In this document: positions 56,043 to 64,000 of the stretch, piece by piece | Position numbering within the stretch: the first letter of the stretch is position 1 | Layout of the letters: each line of letters begins with the position of its first letter | Assembly (NCBI GenBank): GCA_947164865.1 | Contig: CAMUYA010000007.1 | Coordinates: forward strand, 1 to 64,000 | From: an uncultured Lachnospiraceae bacterium | Lineage (GTDB): Bacteria > Bacillota > Clostridia > Lachnospirales > Lachnospiraceae | Reading direction: 5' to 3' | Length of the DNA: 64,000 bases | The notes under the pieces: generated by a model | What the model was told of the DNA's origin: nothing | The model's input: only the letters and a program-made list of their open reading frames with translations | The model's database searches: none | Position numbers and translations under genes: made by a program

Positions 56043-58045
56043 AAAGAATCAAAAAGATCATCTCGATCCTGACAGTGCTGGCATTGACAGTGCCGTTTTT
56101 TATGTTTAATTCCATAACGGCGCAGGCTGATGATGCGTCGGATGTGGCACAGTTCCCCGAGAGCTACAAAAGACAGCTCAGGGAGCTGAAAAGTGCACAC
56201 CCAAGCTGGACTTTTGTGCCGGTATTTACAGGCCTTGACTGGAGCTCTGCGGTTGCAGCCGAGACATCTTCCAACAGAAGCCTTATAAGCTACACCGCCA
56301 ATAATTACTGCAAAGGCGATCTGTACGGACAGGGCTGGTATTACGCTACGAGCGAAGCCGTGGCTTACTATATGGATCCCAGGAATTCCCTCACCGATGA
56401 GAGGATCTTCCAGTTCATGGATCTTAAGTATCATATGTACCAGATAAGCGTGGAGGACATAGAAAACTTCCTCTCCACCACCTTCATGAGCTCTCAGAAG
56501 GGTACGGCTCCCGGTACGGATATGAGCTTTGCGCTCATCTTCTCAAGATGCGGAGAGGAATTTAACGTGAGTCCTTTTCATCTTGCATCGAGAGTATATC
56601 AGGAGCAGGGCCTCGGAAACTCACCTCTTATCTCAGGCAAATGCGGAGGATACGAGGGATATTACAACTATTTCAACGTGGGCGCCAGCGGAAAGACCAA
56701 CGACAAGGTGATAGAGTCCGGCCTTAACTACGCAAGGAATAAAGGCTGGACAAACGCATACCTTTCCATAAGGGGAGGAACAGAGCTGATCGTCAGCAAA
56801 TATGTGGCAAACGGTCAGAACACCATCTACTTTGAAAAATTCAACGTTAAGCCCGGAAACAGCTACGGCAATTACACACATCAGTATATGCAGAACATCG
56901 TTGCACCCATGAGCGAAGCTAAGACGATGTACTCCGAATATGCGGGCGTGGGCAAGCTGGATACGGACTTTGTGTTTGAGATACCCGTTTACAACAATAT
57001 GCCCAGGGGAGCGGCTCCCTTCCCTTCGGACAAGAGCAGGGACTTTGTACGTAACGGAGTGGATTATTCCGCGGTATACGATCCCGATTATTATTACGAT
57101 CACAACAAAGACCTGGCAATTGTGCTGGGATATGACAAAGAAAGGCTCCTTAACCACTTCCTGGAGTACGGTATGAGAGAGGGAAGGAAGGCCATTTCCA
57201 CATTTGATGTAAATATCTACAAGTGGAACAGCTACGACCTCGAGTGCGCTTTCGGCGATGATCTTCCCTCATACTACATGCATTACATTACCAACGGACA
57301 GTATGAGAGTGACCGCAATGCAACAGAATACAGCCCGACAAAATATCACGGAGTGGATTATTCTGCTGTCTATGATCCCGAGTATTATTACAACACCTAT
57401 AAGGATGTGGCTGCCGCGTTCGGATATGATGAAAAGGCATTGATAAAGCATTTTGTGGAATACGGAATGCGCGAGGGAAGATGTGGAAACGACAAATTTA
57501 ATGTGCTAAAATACAAATATTCGTTTACAAACCGCGACTTAAAAGATGCATTCGGAGATGATCTGCCCGCGTATTACATTCATTACATTTCATGCGGAAA
57601 AGCAGAGGGAAGAAATGTGTCCCAGTGGGATGGGGTATTTAACGCTGAGTATTACCTTAAGAAAAACCCTGATGTCAAAGCACATATTTACGCTCTGTAT
57701 ACCGAAAACAGCAATATCGAGGGATGGTGTCTGTGGCATTATCTGGAATACGGTATCAGCGAGGGCAGATATTCGGGAACCGATTTTGATGTTATGAACT
57801 ACGCAACGGCCAACCCGGATGTATTCAAGGCGAATTCATATTATGACGAAGAGGGCAGAGTGCATACGGATTTTGTCGGTATCGCAACTCATTATCTCGA
57901 GTCCGGGCTTCTGGAGGGAAGACCGACCGAAAACGGCGTCTATAATATGAGAGCGCTCCCGGAATTAAGACCGGATGTGATCGATGCATTTGGATACGAT
58001 CGCGCCGCATGGTGCGACTGGTTCATAACCTACGGAGGTAATTGA
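56039..58045 (+). CDS. Secreted GH73-type glucosaminidase with C-terminal repeats
   Basis: A 668-residue secreted protein with a signal peptide (cleavage after AQA, about residue 31). The N domain begins FPESYKRQLRELKSAHPSW..TGLDW, as in endo-beta-N-acetylglucosaminidase autolysins; the GH73-type catalytic Glu is likely in SRVYQEQG. From about residue 340 come repeat units (GVDYSAVYDP at about 340 and 438, and WDGVFNAEYY at about 530) with HY/HF..G..EGR ends, a module of unknown binding role. It probably remodels peptidoglycan where the polymer is attached. Confidence 0.8.
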   Translation: MKRIKKIISILTVLALTVPFFMFNSITAQADDASDVAQFPESYKRQLRELKSAHPSWTFVPVFTGLDWSSAVAAETSSNRSLISYTANNYCKGDLYGQGWYYATSEAVAYYMDPRNSLTDERIFQFMDLKYHMYQISVEDIENFLSTTFMSSQKGTAPGTDMSFALIFSRCGEEFNVSPFHLASRVYQEQGLGNSPLISGKCGGYEGYYNYFNVGASGKTNDKVIESGLNYARNKGWTNAYLSIRGGTELIVSKYVANGQNTIYFEKFNVKPGNSYGNYTHQYMQNIVAPMSEAKTMYSEYAGVGKLDTDFVFEIPVYNNMPRGAAPFPSDKSRDFVRNGVDYSAVYDPDYYYDHNKDLAIVLGYDKERLLNHFLEYGMREGRKAISTFDVNIYKWNSYDLECAFGDDLPSYYMHYITNGQYESDRNATEYSPTKYHGVDYSAVYDPEYYYNTYKDVAAAFGYDEKALIKHFVEYGMREGRCGNDKFNVLKYKYSFTNRDLKDAFGDDLPAYYIHYISCGKAEGRNVSQWDGVFNAEYYLKKNPDVKAHIYALYTENSNIEGWCLWHYLEYGISEGRYSGTDFDVMNYATANPDVFKANSYYDEEGRVHTDFVGIATHYLESGLLEGRPTENGVYNMRALPELRPDVIDAFGYDRAAWCDWFITYGGN

Positions 58046-58046
58046 G

Positions 58047-60098
58047 TTGAGAGGCATTTCCATAGTGATCCCGGTCTATAAGGATTGGGAAACACTGAAA
58101 AAGTGTATAACATCGCTTATCGAATATTTAGGAGAAAACGATAAGGTTATTATCGTGAACGACAAGAGCCCGATCTGGAAGGAGATGGAGGATAATATCC
58201 TTTCCCTCGTGAAGGGGCGCGAGAATTTTGAGTACTATCTGAATAACGAGAACATGGGCTTTGTAAAGACATGTAACAGAGCCGCACTTGAGCTTGATAA
58301 ATCGGGCAACGACATACTCCTTCTTAACTCCGACACCGCAGTAACACCCGGTGCGATAGATGAGATGAGAGAGGTCCTTTATCTCTCCGAAAAGCACGGA
58401 ATCGTCTGCCCGAGGAGCAGCAACGCAACGCTGCTCACAATGCCCGTTCACAATAATACGGGTGATCTGCTGAGCGAGGAAAAGTCATACAGTGTATTCA
58501 CTCAGATGAAGGATGTTCTCCCGAGGTACAGCATCATTCCCACAGGTGTGGGATTTGCATTCCTGATAAGACGTGAACTCATCGACCGGAACGGACTTTT
58601 TGATGAGATATACAGCCCCGGCTACAACGAGGAGAATGATTTCTGCGCACGCGTAAACCAGTACGGTTACAACGTTGTGATGGCTAACAGGGCATATATC
58701 TACCATTTTGAGGGAAGAAGCTTTGGCTCATCGAAATCGGAATATGAAGTGAAAAATCACAAGACGTTTACCGACAGATATCCCTATTACGACGGTCTTG
58801 TGGACAGATATTTCAATCAGCATATCAGCCCGCTGGAATACTATGCCGATCTTATCGCGAAGGATGTATATGAAAAGCCCAGACTCCTTATCAGCCTCTA
58901 CGAAGTACCCAGTGCATACAACGGGACCGCGCAGTACGGGCTTTCGATAACCAAAGGATTTATCGAGAGATTCAGCGACAAATACGATATACATATCCTC
59001 ATAAATAACGATGCGGATGAATTCCATAAGGTATCGGAGAAATACAAAAATGTATGGCATCCGGACAATATAAACGGAACATTCCATATAGCATACGCAC
59101 CCTCTCAGATAATCCATCTGGAGCATTTATTCATCCTTAACCGCGTTGCGCTTAAATATGTGTTTGCAATGCAGGATATAATCAGCATACGCAGCCATTA
59201 TCTCCTTATGCAGGATTATGAGAGACTTGAGATCTTCAGAAAATCCATCGATTACTGCGACGGCATCATAGGGATAAGCGCCTTTTCACTCAAGGATACA
59301 AAGGATTATTATACCGCGGAATTCGCAAGGAGAGAGATCCCCGAGAAGGTTGTCCGCCATGGTATAAATACGGAATTTTGTGAGAAAAAGTCGGACGAAT
59401 CCCTGCCATTTGACAAGTATTTCATGGTCTACGGCAATTTCTACAAGCATAAATATCTTGCGGAAACGATACCTGTACTCAAAAAGTGCGATGCCAACTT
59501 TATTATCCTCGGCGCAAAGGAAAAAGGAAGGCTTGCTGCCAATGTGTACGGCTACAGAAGCGGCGGACTTACGGATGAATTCATAGAAAAGCTCGTCAGC
59601 TCCTCGACAGCGCTGATCTTCCCGAGCGTATACGAAGGCTTCGGCCTGCCCTTCCTTGACGGTATCAAGTACGACAAAAAGGTGCTGGTGACCAACAATG
59701 AGCTGAACAGGGAACTAAGAGATTACTTCGACAATTACAGTGAGAATGTTATCCTTTTCGATGAACCCGGAGAGCTCATCGAAAAGACGCGGGAAGTGCT
59801 TGAAAACCCCGAAGTCAGCTATAAGGGCGGCAAAAAGGAAATGCGTACCTGGCAGGATGCGGCAGCGGATATAGACTCATTTGTCGAAGAGATCCTGGCA
59901 AGGCCGCTTGATGCGGAGACACTGACGAGAAGATGGAACGAGTGCAGATATCTCGAGAATGTGCACCGTATGTATATCACAGTTCAGAGCCCAAATACCA
60001 TAAGCAAATGGCTGAGTTTCAAGATATGGCTCAGGGATAATGTCCCCGGCCTGTTCAGATTCCTTCACAAGGCAAAGCGCCTGGGGAGGGAAGAGTAA
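58047..60098 (+). CDS. Bifunctional GT2-GT4 glycosyltransferase
   Basis: A 683-residue protein. Residues 1 to about 260 are GT2 (ISIVIPVYKDWETLKKC, LLNSDTAVT, GYNEENDFCARV). Residues about 280-630 are GT4 (LLISLYEVPSAYNGTAQYGLS; FPSVYEGFGLPFLDGI). The start is TTG at 58047 with GGAGGT (58034-58039) 7 nt upstream, inside the last codons of the glucosaminidase. One protein would add two sugars in sequence. Confidence 0.88.
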   Translation: MRGISIVIPVYKDWETLKKCITSLIEYLGENDKVIIVNDKSPIWKEMEDNILSLVKGRENFEYYLNNENMGFVKTCNRAALELDKSGNDILLLNSDTAVTPGAIDEMREVLYLSEKHGIVCPRSSNATLLTMPVHNNTGDLLSEEKSYSVFTQMKDVLPRYSIIPTGVGFAFLIRRELIDRNGLFDEIYSPGYNEENDFCARVNQYGYNVVMANRAYIYHFEGRSFGSSKSEYEVKNHKTFTDRYPYYDGLVDRYFNQHISPLEYYADLIAKDVYEKPRLLISLYEVPSAYNGTAQYGLSITKGFIERFSDKYDIHILINNDADEFHKVSEKYKNVWHPDNINGTFHIAYAPSQIIHLEHLFILNRVALKYVFAMQDIISIRSHYLLMQDYERLEIFRKSIDYCDGIIGISAFSLKDTKDYYTAEFARREIPEKVVRHGINTEFCEKKSDESLPFDKYFMVYGNFYKHKYLAETIPVLKKCDANFIILGAKEKGRLAANVYGYRSGGLTDEFIEKLVSSSTALIFPSVYEGFGLPFLDGIKYDKKVLVTNNELNRELRDYFDNYSENVILFDEPGELIEKTREVLENPEVSYKGGKKEMRTWQDAAADIDSFVEEILARPLDAETLTRRWNECRYLENVHRMYITVQSPNTISKWLSFKIWLRDNVPGLFRFLHKAKRLGREE

Positions 60099-60223
60099 AG
60101 TATGATATAGAATAATAAAAGCGGTAAAAAAACAGCATTAAAACGATAGGATAGAACAATAGAACGATAGAAATCACTAAAAACAAAAATAGCAAGAAAA
60201 AATTTAGAGAGGGATGTAACAGA
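60099..60223 (+). repeat. AT-rich gap with degenerate ATAGAAC units
   Basis: The 125-nt gap holds short repeats (ATAGAACAATAGAACGATAGAA near 60150-60172) and poly-A runs, then a GAGAGGGATGTAA ribosome-site region. No terminator was identified. Confidence 0.45.
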
Positions 60224-62332
60224 ATGAAAACAAGAAAGATCACGCGAACAGTTTTGTCATTTCTGATGGCCGTAGCATTGGCCTTCACAGCGGTGAGCTT
60301 CACGGCTCCCGGAACGATCAGTTCATATGCTGTGGAAAATTACGGAAGCCTTAACGACTATCCGTTCACCATAAGCGACGTACGTGATGGCAGCAGCCAT
60401 TCCTTTACGGCGAACAGCAGCGGGGTAAAGGTTCTTGTATACGGTGATATTAACGGCTGCTCAAATACTATGGCAGCTGTAAACTCTCTTTCGGGAATGC
60501 TTCCCTTTCTGGAGGGTGTAAAGGCATACGAACTGGATTCAGACAGCGAAGGTGAGGTCAGCGCATTAAGAACTCAGGCATCCAGGCTTGATCCGGGTAA
60601 GAATCTTGCAATAGCAAAGAGGGAAAATGATTCTCTGGAAACATATTGGGAATGTACAAGCAAGGTGCTGAATCCGGAAGAAGGCTTTGTGCTTCCGCTC
60701 ATTGTGTATGTAAACGGAGACGGGAATATCTACGATTATAGCACAGGATATGTTTCTGATACGAAGATTCTTGCCACCCTCGTTGAAGGCGGCGTGGAGG
60801 ACACATATACCGGAAGAACAATTTCACCTGTCGATCTGGGAGTGCAGACACATACATGGGACGAGATAAGAGCGTTTGTGAATTCTCATCCGGTGAATTT
60901 TAACGCCGGTCCCGTATATAATGTTGAGCCGAGTTCCGCTAATCCTTATAACATCGGAGAAGTAGCACAGTCCACCTTAACAGAAGGACTTAATGCGGTC
61001 AATCAGATGAGATATATAGCAGGATTATCATCGGATGTAACGCTCTATGACGATTATAATACCTATGCTCAGGCTGCATCGCTTGTAGATGCGGCAAATA
61101 ATGAGCTTTCTCATTATCCTGCTCAGCCCGCCGGCATGGCCGACGATCTGTACAGTATCGGATACGAAGGGGCATCCCATTCAAACATAGCAATGGGATT
61201 TTCATCACTCTCTTTATCCATTGTATCCGGATATATGTGTGACGGAGATAGTTCAAATATCAGAACGGTTGGACACCGAAGATGGATACTCAATCCCAAT
61301 ATGGAAAAAACGGGCTTTGGAATAGTCCCCAGTCAGGAAGGATATTATTACTCTGCGATGTACTCCTTTGACAATGGAGGATCGTCTACAGCTACAGTGT
61401 CCATGTGGCCTGCCATGAACATGCCGGTTGAGTATTTCAAAAGCAACTATCCATGGTCATTCAGCACCGGCGCCAGTGAGAGATACAGTGAAGTGTCTGT
61501 AGAGCTGAAAAACAAAAACACCGGTAAGACATGGACGTTTAACAAAGATACTAAGTTGGGATATTTCAGCTTAGATAACAATGGTTACGCTATACCGGGA
61601 TGCATTATCTTTAGGCCTAATGATATCGAGATAAAAAGCGGAGATGTGTACACTGTGACGATTTCCGGAGTGAGGGGCGGTGCAAACATACAGTACGACG
61701 TCAACTTCTTCAGCCTGAGCGGAAACGATAACGGCGGAAACAACAATGGCGGCGGAAGCAATGACGGCGACAGTAACGGAGGAGAAAACGACGGCGGAAG
61801 CAATGACGGCGGCAACATTCAGGAAGAGACAGAGGAAGCATTAAACAGGATCGAGAATGAGGAAACGCCTGCACCCGAAACCGTTAACATGTACAGACTC
61901 TACAACCCCAACAGCGGTGAGCATTTCTACACTTCCAAAATGAAGGAAGCCAAGTCTCTGATAAATGGCGGATGGAAATACGAAGGAGTGGCATGGGTGG
62001 CACCGAAGGAATCAAGCAAACCGGTTTACCGTCTCTATAACAACATTTCCGGTGAGCACCACTATACAACCAGCATGAGGGAAGCAAAGAATCTCTACAC
62101 CACAGCCAGCGGAAACAATACTGATGAAGACATAATAGGCCAGGGCTGGGATTTTGAGGGCATCGGCTGGTATTCCGCAGATGACGGAACTGCGCTTTAC
62201 AGACTCTACAACCCCAACGCCACAGGCGATAAGGAACCCGGAAGCCATCACTATACAAAGAGCAAGAAGGAACGGGATACCCTTATGGCCATAGGCTGGA
62301 GAGACGAAGGCATAGGCTGGTACGGACTGTGA
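60224..62332 (+). CDS. Secreted thioredoxin-like / CAP / DUF5648 protein
   Basis: A 702-residue secreted protein. A signal peptide ends near residue 37 (SSYA). Residues about 43-190 look like a thioredoxin fold (VLVYGDINGCSNT, one Cys where CxxC would be). Residues about 248-375 are a CAP/SCP domain (NAVNQMRYIAGL, HRRWILNP). A Gly/Asn/Asp linker spans about 502-530. The C terminus (about 555-702) has three DUF5648 repeats, each with MYRLYNP-SGEHFYT and W.-EG.-W. Function unknown; likely surface-associated adhesion or wall binding. Confidence 0.8.
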   Translation: MKTRKITRTVLSFLMAVALAFTAVSFTAPGTISSYAVENYGSLNDYPFTISDVRDGSSHSFTANSSGVKVLVYGDINGCSNTMAAVNSLSGMLPFLEGVKAYELDSDSEGEVSALRTQASRLDPGKNLAIAKRENDSLETYWECTSKVLNPEEGFVLPLIVYVNGDGNIYDYSTGYVSDTKILATLVEGGVEDTYTGRTISPVDLGVQTHTWDEIRAFVNSHPVNFNAGPVYNVEPSSANPYNIGEVAQSTLTEGLNAVNQMRYIAGLSSDVTLYDDYNTYAQAASLVDAANNELSHYPAQPAGMADDLYSIGYEGASHSNIAMGFSSLSLSIVSGYMCDGDSSNIRTVGHRRWILNPNMEKTGFGIVPSQEGYYYSAMYSFDNGGSSTATVSMWPAMNMPVEYFKSNYPWSFSTGASERYSEVSVELKNKNTGKTWTFNKDTKLGYFSLDNNGYAIPGCIIFRPNDIEIKSGDVYTVTISGVRGGANIQYDVNFFSLSGNDNGGNNNGGGSNDGDSNGGENDGGSNDGGNIQEETEEALNRIENEETPAPETVNMYRLYNPNSGEHFYTSKMKEAKSLINGGWKYEGVAWVAPKESSKPVYRLYNNISGEHHYTTSMREAKNLYTTASGNNTDEDIIGQGWDFEGIGWYSADDGTALYRLYNPNATGDKEPGSHHYTKSKKERDTLMAIGWRDEGIGWYGL

Positions 62333-62351
62333 TCACTGGAGGAGATGCCGC

Positions 62352-62717
62352 GTGGAAGCAAATAAAGAATCGATAAAAATCTCAGACTCAAAAAGAGAAG
62401 AAGAATTAATAAAGCAGATAGAACAGCTTGAGGGAAGGCTGGCTGCTTATACCGATATTTCAAACGGAAAAGATGCTGCGCTCATAAGGCTTGAAAAAGA
62501 AAATGAGAGACTTAAAGAGAACTGTGCAGAGCTGGAACGTGAAAAAGAGGAACTTAAAAGAAAAATAGAAGAACGCGGAAATGAAAATGAAGCACTAAAA
62601 AAAGAAAATGAGCTAATCAAAGAGGAAAACAAAGCTTTGAAGAACAGAAAAGTTGTAAGGCTTGTCGACAGGACATCTCAGATGGTCGGGTCGTTAAACC
62701 CGAAAAAACAGCCTTAA
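62352..62717 (+). CDS. Small coiled-coil protein
   Basis: A 121-residue protein that is almost wholly a charged coiled coil (about residues 15-98, Glu/Lys/Leu heptads). The tail (RKVVRLVDRTSQMVGS) resembles the short end found on some clostridial glycosyltransferases. The start is GTG at 62352 with GGAGGAG about 7 nt upstream. It may scaffold or size the glycan machinery; this is inference. Confidence 0.65.
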   Translation: MEANKESIKISDSKREEELIKQIEQLEGRLAAYTDISNGKDAALIRLEKENERLKENCAELEREKEELKRKIEERGNENEALKKENELIKEENKALKNRKVVRLVDRTSQMVGSLNPKKQP

Positions 62718-62730
62718 AAAGCTGATCCGA

Positions 62731-62764
62731 GGCGTAAACATTGGTTTGCGTTTACCCTGTTTTT
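62731..62764 (+). terminator. Terminator overlapping the loaP promoter
   Basis: GTAAAC (62734-62739) pairs with GTTTAC (62750-62755), extended by GG/CC with a bulge, then a T tract at 62760-62764. It ends the glycan operon and overlaps the next promoter's -35 box. Confidence 0.55.
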
Positions 62765-62774
62765 GTGGTAAAAT
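62746..62774 (+). promoter_or_regulatory. Promoter of the loaP unit
   Basis: TTGCGT (62746-62751), 17-nt spacer, TAAAAT (62769-62774). Start near 62781. Confidence 0.7.
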
Positions 62775-62780
62775 ATATAA

Positions 62781-62962
62781 GGTTAGGTTTGCCTTGAATT
62801 TCAATATCTGAGGGGCATAAAACCATATGTAACACAGTCATGACTCCCGTGGATAGAAATGGTCGCAGGGGCGCCTTTAAGGAAAGGGGACGAAACAGGG
62901 GAAAACGTGAACCGGCCTTATACGAGGCAGGATGGCGGAGCTTACCCTGAATGTAAAAGGAT
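62781..62962 (+). promoter_or_regulatory. Long structured leader of loaP with a start-stop codon pair
   Basis: About 180 nt of leader. Possible hairpins include TGCC.T 62790-62794 with GGCA near 62813-62818 and GCCT/AGGC at 62915-62928. GGAG (62937-62940) precedes ATG TAA (62951-62956), a minimal start-stop frame. The loaP TTG comes only 1-2 nt after AAAGGA. Confidence 0.45.
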
Positions 62963-63532
62963 TTGAATACCGAAGAAAAGTGGTACGTTATACAGACAAG
63001 GACGGGAAACGAAGATAAAGTCAGGGAGATCTGCGATATCCGTCTTGAGAAAAAGTATGTGGACAGGATATTTGTCCCCAAAATAGAATTAAAGAAAAAA
63101 TATCGCGGAGAATGGCAGAAGGTTAAAAGGCCAATGTATCCGGGGTATATTTTTTTTTCAGTAAGGGATATTGAAAGTGAAGAAACTAGCAGCACAGTGA
63201 CGGGATCACGGGCCGTTGATGACTTTTATCTGGAACTCAAAAAGATACCCTATCTTACAAAGATCCTCGGAGCTGACAGGATCGCGGTACCGGTTTCCGA
63301 AGAAGACAAAAAGAGGGTGGAAAGCTTTATCGGAGAAGGCGAGACTGCCGAGCTTTCGGTAGGAGTGATAGAGGGAGATAAAGTAAGGATATTTGAGGGG
63401 GCTTTGACAGATCATGAAGCTCTGATAAAAAGGATTGACAGACACAAAAGGACAGCTCTGGTCGAGACAGAATTTCTGGGAGAAAAACGCCTGATAGAAG
63501 TAGGGCTTGAGATAATCCTTAAAAGCGTATAG
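62963..63532 (+). CDS. loaP: LoaP-type NusG antiterminator
   Basis: A 189-residue NusG paralogue. The N-terminal NGN domain starts EEKWYVIQTRTGNEDKVREIC and has RPMYPGYIFF; the C-terminal KOW domain has VGVIEGDKVRIFEGALTDHEA. LoaP proteins load on RNA polymerase to read through terminators in long polysaccharide or antibiotic operons. No ATG is available in frame; TTG at 62963 is the only start near the NGN domain. It probably acts on the operon that begins here and runs off the window. Confidence 0.92.
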   Translation: MNTEEKWYVIQTRTGNEDKVREICDIRLEKKYVDRIFVPKIELKKKYRGEWQKVKRPMYPGYIFFSVRDIESEETSSTVTGSRAVDDFYLELKKIPYLTKILGADRIAVPVSEEDKKRVESFIGEGETAELSVGVIEGDKVRIFEGALTDHEALIKRIDRHKRTALVETEFLGEKRLIEVGLEIILKSV

Positions 63533-63553
63533 GACCAAAAGGAAAACAAAGAA

Positions 63554-64000
63554 TGGCAAAAGTTAAAGAAACAAACAGCTTCTGGTATGATCTCGGATTC
63601 AGAGTCGGAGGACCGTTATACAAAGGTCTTCTTGAGTGGATCGAAGAAGAAGCGGTAAACACCGGAAAAGAGGTATTTTTCATTTCCGGATCAGGATACA
63701 ATCTATACGCTTTACTTAAGAACAAGGGCTATACCAATGTAAAATATGTCGATCTATCAGATGATCGGACCGACAACAGAGAAAAGGCAGCCGATGAGCT
63801 TAAGACGTCAGGGATCCTTAATGATGATGTTATGATCTTCGACTGCGGCTGGGAAGGCGATTTTCAGTTTTATCTTGAAGAGTACAAGGAATCGAACGGA
63901 ATAAACAAAAGGCATGAGTTTTATTATCTCGGGATCCTCAACACCGAGAAAAGCCGCAGCCAAATGAGGGGGAAGAAGTACAAGACCTTCCTTTTCGATT
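63554..64000 (+). CDS. HAD-related protein of glycan loci (partial, runs off the end)
   Basis: An open frame from the ATG at 63554 (AAAAGGAAAAC site upstream) continues past 64000, giving at least 149 residues. FWYDLGFRVGGPLYKGLLEWI and FFISGSGYNLYALL resemble the middle part of the COG5610-type HAD hydrolase family seen in surface-polysaccharide clusters, although the expected FLSRDG is changed to FISGSG. The rest is outside the window. It is 21 nt after loaP and likely cotranscribed. Confidence 0.5.

Overview
The window reads as chromosomal DNA of a low-to-mid GC Gram-positive anaerobe of the Clostridia, most likely Lachnospiraceae (Butyrivibrio-like). Grounds: strong AGGAGG-type ribosome binding sites, a PPi-type phosphofructokinase, a YbbR/CdaA c-di-AMP operon, a ComF/YvyF pair, a LoaP antiterminator, and many membrane DUF families typical of clostridial surface-glycan loci. 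The species cannot be fixed from sequence alone. No tRNA, rRNA, CRISPR array, transposase or integrase was recognised.

Left part (1-32 kb) is mostly housekeeping. It holds a beta-helix lipoprotein; a small XRE regulator whose palindromic operator sits between its own -35 and -10; ileS; glgP flanked on both sides by long nested inverted repeats; an aconitase-family hydratase; an SseB-domain protein; a calcium-loop protein; and a GH9-like lipoprotein next to ddl and murF. Then come plsC (opposite strand), murA-metK, and a long apparent operon from a pfp promoter near 21.05 kb to a terminator near 32.03 kb: pfp, a membrane protein, a DUF2161 nuclease-fold protein, recD2, comF, a YvyF-like protein, two membrane proteins, cdaA, cdaR and an HPr protein. 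The pfp leader folds on paper like a riboswitch.

Right part (32-62.7 kb) is a large surface-polysaccharide locus. It has many glycosyltransferases, two phosphoglycosyl transferases (PGTs), an acyltransferase, several polytopic membrane proteins (DUF6056-, DUF6020- and possibly DUF6077-like) and a minus-strand block (membrane protein, GtrB-type GT2, DUF4956, truncated VTC domain). The core 47.99-54.95 kb genes are joined by ATGA overlaps. The standout is an 874-residue protein that fuses a monotopic PGT, a WbpV-like SDR reductase and a GT2. It lies directly after a WbpM/PglF-like 4,6-dehydratase, so two genes could encode a whole route from UDP-GlcNAc to a polyprenyl-PP-disaccharide. The locus ends with a secreted GH73-type glucosaminidase, a GT2-GT4 fusion, a secreted thioredoxin-like/CAP/DUF5648 protein and a coiled-coil protein.

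At 62.7 kb a new unit begins with a good promoter, a roughly 180-nt leader, loaP (NusG-like antiterminator) and a HAD-related gene that runs off the window. LoaP probably controls the following, unseen glycan operon. Recurrent themes are low-complexity Gly/Ser/Ala/Lys/Asp insertions in loops of many proteins, and short degenerate tandem repeats in intergenic spacers.
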